From Macrotrachela quadricornifera (Eukaryota > Rotifera > Eurotatoria > Philodinida > Philodinidae): a DNA stretch of 64,000 nucleotides. Numbering within the stretch: the stretch's first letter is position 1; every line of letters begins with the position of its first letter. The notes beneath the pieces are model-generated. The model did not search any database. It saw nothing but the letters and a program-made list of their open reading frames with translations, and was not told where the DNA came from. The translations under genes and the position numbers were made by a program. The stretch is from positions 117,654 to 181,653 of the forward strand of contig JAJEKB010000801.1 of the NCBI GenBank assembly GCA_022393335.1, written 5' to 3'. Of the stretch, positions 59,477 through 64,000 are shown piece by piece.

Positions 59477-61994
59477 ATGAATAAACAACAATTTCTTGAA
59501 CATTATTTCTCATTCAATAATCGATTGTCTTTTACGTAGGAATATTAATCATTTTGAAGTAGATCAAAATATTTTTTATAATAATTTACGTTATAATCAA
59601 GGTATATAACTTTGTTTTTTTTTTGATGAATTATTGTTGTTTTATTTTTATTTATAGTATATTTGGTAATATATGATATTATAGAAGAAGAAAAATTATT
59701 ACAAAGAAAATTTCATCATAATAAATGAAAATATATATTTATTAGTTACAAGAAACTTGTGAATGATTAAATTTTAAATTTGAGAATAAGTTTTTAAAAT
59801 AGAATTATTATTTAATATTAACATAAATATAAATTAAATATGAAGAGATTGTTATAGTATGTTGTAACAAATTATTATCTTTACTTTGAATTTAGATTAT
59901 TATTTAAACAAGACAAGCAAAATCAATAATAAATAGAAAAATAAATAATGTTGTAAGTATATCATAGTGAATTTTAATAATGTCACTTTTTTTTAAAATT
60001 AGATCCATCTTCTTTGATCATGACATTGCACTTTTAATAAATATTATTTATATGTACTTAGGGCGTGATAAAAGCTGGAAAATATTTTTTTCGATTCTTT
60101 AATAACATTGTTGTAAAAGAAAATAAGAAAAGAAAAATCCCTGGTTCTGAACATGACAGAATATGAATACGTGAGAAAATTTCATATGAATATTTAAGCA
60201 AAGAGATTATGAGTGTTATGATGTGTAATTCCTAAGACTAAAAGGCATGCATTAAATTAGTCTACTTATTTAATGTAGTGGAAATATAGATATTTTTTTT
60301 TTCATTGATAGTTAGCCACAGATTTTTCTCTTATATTCCAAGGACATTTGGTCTAGATGAAAGATAAAATTTATTACGTGAGAATGTCAAATAGAAAAAG
60401 CAGATGTTAATCAAAACCAAATTTCTCATTATATTTTTCAATGAGATAAAGAAAAATCTTTAGAAATTATATGTTTACTCTTTAGAAAAGATTATATATT
60501 CTTTTGTATAGTTCAATGAGTTTAACATACGACATAAATTATCTATCTTATTTTAAAATTGATAAACAATTACATTACATTATATTCCAAAAATTTCTTT
60601 TAAGACATTTATCAGAAGATTTCGGTTTTTAGTTTTATGATATCAAATCGTCAAATTTACATTGGAAAGAGTACAATCGATTATGTATACATTCATCTCA
60701 TACTCCAATACCAGGTATTAATATATTTTTGCTTTAATAACTAAATGCTGCTAATATATTTGCTAAATATCCGAGTTTTTTAGAAAGTGTCATAACGATT
60801 TTTTTCATAATGTCAAAGCCAAAATCGGTTGAAAAATCGAATATAATGTATGAAGACTCCGTTTTCACAGTTCTTTTTTTGTCAGTTATGATCGTAGGTA
60901 CTACAGGAAGTTTTTATCATGATTATTTTTTGTATCAAGTATTCTTAGTAAAATTAGAAAAATGACCAAACCTAAAATTTTTTGACTTTAAATGAGAAAA
61001 AAAGGTATGAATCCTCATGCCCGAAATACAGAACGCCGATTCTCGGTGATTTGAATTTTGATCATGTCTACTTTCGACCATGTCACTTTCGACCAACTAG
61101 TTATCGGCGATATGCGTTTTCATTCATATGCATGACATCAAAACTACCATCAATCATCTGCACCAGTAACATATTTTTTCTGTTTGTATATATAGATTTA
61201 TGTGGAGATACCGAGGTTACCAGTCACGATGATCGCCGAAAAAACGGTTGTTCAAAAGGGTATCACACATAAACAGTTAGAGAAAGTTTGACGATGTTTA
61301 TTTCGGCGATCTCTATGTCGACTATTTCTGCTTCGATGATCTTCCTTTCGGCAATCTTTGGTTTCGGTTATGTTTGTTTCGGCGATCTCTTCCTTTGGCG
61401 ATGAGGAATACAACTATTTAACATAGTGAAAATAATATTTTCGATATAGAAATTAATTTTATATGTTTCATTCTAAGGATTTTTCTCGTACGGAGGATCC
61501 TAAGTACTTAACTAAGTTAAAATCTTTAAACAAATATAGATTGTTTCGTTTATTGAAAAATAAAAAGATATTATAGTTACATCTATTAAATATGAATATT
61601 ATCTCCATTTATTCTAAAGGGATTGTTCTTGAATTTAGTTAAAAATAATAGCTTGACTCAAAGTTTTCAGAAAGAATGAGTCATGTTTTGCCGAAAATCA
61701 TGATGCTATGGGTTTCAGTCATGATGCGTCATTTTCGAGTGATATATTCATGACCAGAGCTCCTGAATCATTGGAATTTCTGATTCATGTGTATATGACA
61801 AGTTAGTATATATAGTACCGTTTCTCCTTCCAATATGTATGTGTTTTTTTTTCAATCTTCAATAAACTGATCTTCACACATGACATTAGTTTATTAAATA
61901 ATATATAATTATTTTAGTTCACGCGATCTTATTTTATTACCAAAACAACTTGAACATTTACCTACATATCGACACGTTCCTCTACCTACAAAAG
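59477..61994 (+). other. PFKFB: Candidate alternative 5' exons of PFKFB
   Basis: An ATG at 59477 opens MNKQQFLEHYFSFNNRLSF and reaches a donor-like GTAGGA at 59536. A second open segment, 61918-61994, is bounded by TTTTAG and GTAAAT and codes SRDLILLPKQLEHLPTYRHV and then PLPTK. Joined (59+77 nt) they keep the frame and end in phase 1. That is the phase needed by the PFKFB exon at 63769, giving PLPTKACRDRLVRTPTV. They would then replace the first exon at 63339-63531. The codon choice looks like neighbouring genes. The donor is weak and the introns are 2.4 and 1.8 kb, so this is a hypothesis. Confidence 0.45.
61297..61403. repeat. Degenerate 15-17-nt repeat with core TTTCGGCGAT
   Basis: Six or seven imperfect units follow each other: TTTCGGCGATCTC, ATGTCGACTATTTC, GCTTCGATGATCTTCC, TTTCGGCAATCTTTGG, TTTCGGTTATGTTTG, TTTCGGCGATCTCTTCC, TTTGGCGATG. 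Related words also occur just upstream (TTTCGACCATGTCAC, TTTCGACCAACTAG, TTATCGGCGATATG near 61070-61110, and an inverted GATCGCCGAAAAAAC near 61230). The zone is richer in CG dinucleotides than the rest of the spacer. Confidence 0.6.
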
Positions 61995-63338
61995 GTAAAT
62001 ATCTACAACATATTTCCTTGCATAGTTATTTTAAATTTTTTCTTATCTACTTTTTAATTCTTATTACATTATCTGAATTTCACTTAGAATATATACATAT
62101 TTATTTTTTGATGAAATAAGTGATTAAATTAATCATCGTCTCTAATTTTTTTTTTTTTTTTTTTTTATTTACAAATATGCTCCCTTTGACCCTTACGGTC
62201 CTAACGGGAAAATCGTCTCTAATTTTTGATTATAGGTACATAAGTAAATAGTTTGCTCACATGAAATTTGACGTTGAGTGTAATTCGCTGAGTAAATGAT
62301 ATAATCAAGTCGCACAATCATAAAGGGAAAAAAAGTGCGCAAAACCCAAACGAATAAATTATGACAGCATATACCATGCGTGCATTTCTCTCTATCGCTT
62401 CTTATTTATTATAATAAATCGCCTATTTACGTAGTACATATAAAGATAGTGTTCGACGAAGAGTTTAAAATTGATGGGATGTAATGGATTTTGAATGGGT
62501 ACAAAAATTTTTTGTAGATTGTAAAAGAGTATTGACAAGAAAATTTGTCTCAAATTTGCTTCCGTGGCTAAAAAAAGCAAAAATTTTTCATTTTTGACGA
62601 AATGTACACTCTCACTTTCGTGAGGCCTGTATATAAATCAATATTAAAAGTTGTTCACACAAATATGTAGCTAACGTCCTGCTTTTACAAGTTTCCAGGT
62701 CAGTTTGTCTTTTCTTTTTCTCGGCGTACATTAAACATGTGATGATAGAAAGAAAACGAAAAAAGATACGACATATATTGCCCTTCATATGGATAGAAAC
62801 AAGCAACAACCGAGTCTTATGATTTCTTTCTATACAAATTGTGTACTGGTTCTTCGTTCTTCTAAAAGCAGATAGAAGAAAGAGAAAAACATCAGTATAA
62901 ATTATATTATTGTTTGTTAGTATCCTTTCTAACAAAAACAAAAGAATGTTTTTGTAGGATATTTTTATAATTCTGTTTTTTTTTTCTTCGAAAAACAACA
63001 AATTATTATTATTAACCACAATACTATATATTAATTAATATTAAGAAAAGTATAAAATGAACGTTCTCTTTCAAGTTACATTTTGCCTTTAGTTTCTAAA
63101 AGTATCGACGTGTTATTGTGAAAAGAAAAAGAAACAAGAAGAACGAGAGAAAAACGAGAAGAAAAGAACGACAATCATTTTTTTCTAATCGACACATCGA
63201 TATTATTACTGAGTGGTAGCTGTGTGCTTCGTAAGAAAAAAACCCATCTGGTATAATTAACTATTCGTATTTAAGAACAAAATATTTGTTAATTGCTCTT
63301 ATTCAATTAATTATTTTGTAAAAACCCCAAGTTACATT

Positions 63339-64000
63339 ATGTCGAATCAAAAAGAAAGTATTGAAGAAAACAAAGGCGAATCAGATGATGATATTTCAAA
63401 TGAAGAATTTTCAAAGAATACAAAGACGACTTCAACAGAAAATACTGCTAAACAAGATATAAATGCATGGCGAAAACGTCGTTCAATTGCTTTTCAACGT
63501 AATCCATTAATGTTCAGACGAATGAGTCGAGGTGAGCAAATAGAGATAATCTATTATTACTATTATCATTTATATCTGTTGTATTCATATTACTCAAGGT
63601 GTCGTTCTTTGTTTGTACAGTAATATGATCCTATTGTTTGTTCGAGGCAATTAAATTAAATATATATGTATATCTATATCTATAAATGAATTAAAACTAG
63701 AGAATAAATAATTACTATTTATTATGACAAAAATAAAACTTTTATTGTTTTTCTTTTTTAATTTTTAGCATGTCGAGATCGTTTAGTTCGAACACCAACT
63801 GTTATTGTATGTAAAAAAATTTTTTTGTCATAATAATAATCTATTAAATCTCATGATAATTAAGGCTATGTGTGGATTACCAGCACGAGGCAAAGTAAGA
63901 TAATTCTACGAAAAAAACAATCATATATTAAAATATTTTTTTTCTTTTTATATAGACATATATTTCAAAAAAATTAGCACGTTATTTACATTGGATTGGA
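63339..64000 (+). CDS. PFKFB: 6-phosphofructo-2-kinase / fructose-2,6-bisphosphatase, 5' part (runs off window)
   Basis: Four exons are visible (63339-63531, 63769-63806, 63865-63894, 63956-64000 and beyond), about 102 residues. PFKFB makes and removes fructose 2,6-bisphosphate, the main allosteric switch of glycolysis. The N-terminus is acidic and Ser/Thr-rich (MSNQKESIEENKGESDDDIS), followed by a basic WRKRRSIAFQRNP with RRMSR, a possible phosphorylation site. Then comes the start of the kinase domain: TPTVIAMCGLPARGKTYISK (Walker A, GLPARGKT) and KLARYLHWIG, which matches the family closely. The bisphosphatase half lies beyond base 64000. Three introns cut the first 100 codons. An alternative upstream start is described separately. 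Confidence 0.93.

Larger units (their letters stand above)
58970..63338. other. Spacer between Pellino and PFKFB, AT-rich with possible PFKFB upstream exons
   Basis: Apart from two exon candidates (59477-59535, 61918-61994) and the degenerate repeat at 61297-61403, this is AT-rich DNA. A poly-T run of about 26 bases lies near 62144-62168, followed by a small hairpin (CCCTTACGGTCCTAACGGG). A 96-codon frame at 60982-61272 overlaps the repeat-like zone and has no family features. A further gene is not supported. Confidence 0.45.

Noticed and set aside
59540..59600. Exon-like piece coding NINHFEVDQNIFYNN
   Set aside because: Its phase does not match the next open segment at 61918, whereas the donor at 59536 does; kept only as an unexplained open stretch.
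62144..62215. Poly-T run followed by a small hairpin, considered as an RNA gene or terminator
   Set aside because: No cloverleaf or known RNA structure; the hairpin stem is only about 7 bp.
1..64000. CRISPR arrays, bacterial operons, phage genes
   Set aside because: All recognised genes are spliced eukaryotic genes; no regularly spaced repeat-spacer pattern exists.

Overview
This is a eukaryotic, metazoan-type chromosome segment. It is very AT-rich, with intron-dense genes, many introns of about 50-75 bases, GT-AG splice sites and widely spaced genes. The compact introns, AT-biased codons (TTA, AGA, CAA) and gene set fit a rotifer-like invertebrate. A bdelloid rotifer is my best guess, but this is inference: no rotifer-specific marker was seen. 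All gene models were built by eye from splice sites and family motifs. For each multi-exon model with a start and a stop, the summed exon length is a multiple of three, which is a useful internal check.

Layout: 1-4084 (+) is the 3' part of an EPS8-type actin regulator. 6631-7669 (+) is a membrane-anchored spermidine-synthase-fold protein. 8592-9006 (+) is a thioredoxin with a WCPPC active site. 12630-13857 (-) is an ING-family PHD protein, divergent from a MAP kinase kinase at 14087-17967 (+). 19246-24334 (+) is a 19-exon GH13 glucan-active enzyme with a predicted 3-nt microexon. 26467-27425 (-) holds a broken WD40 gene abutting a dead mariner transposase. 28784-36550 (-) is an RSF1-type chromatin remodelling subunit (16 exons). 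39027-42025 (+) is RAD23 and 42309-43124 (+) is COA7. 45083-47494 (-) is tropomyosin with an unusual alternative first exon. 48667-49780 (-) is a forkhead factor. 55495-58969 (+) is Pellino, with a complete NAPE-PLD gene on the opposite strand inside its first intron (55573-56729). 63339-64000 (+) is the 5' end of PFKFB, with possible alternative upstream exons at 59477-61994.

The genes do not form a pathway; they are dispersed housekeeping and regulatory genes. Between and inside them lie AT-rich spacers. The most striking non-genic signal is a set of roughly 430-600 bp near-palindromes whose two arms are diverged copies of each other along almost their whole length (about 11724-12316, 37190-37650, 37686-38167, 40704-41304, 43285-43863). 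There are also two TA-flanked, Tc1/mariner-like miniature elements (18848-18966, 52997-53527). No complete transposase was recognised that could mobilise them.

I see no CRISPR array, rRNA or convincing tRNA. The observations I rate highest are the antisense overlap of Pellino and NAPE-PLD at a shared splice donor/stop codon, the 13-nt plus 3-nt microexons of the GH13 gene, the alternative tropomyosin N-terminus, and the palindrome family.
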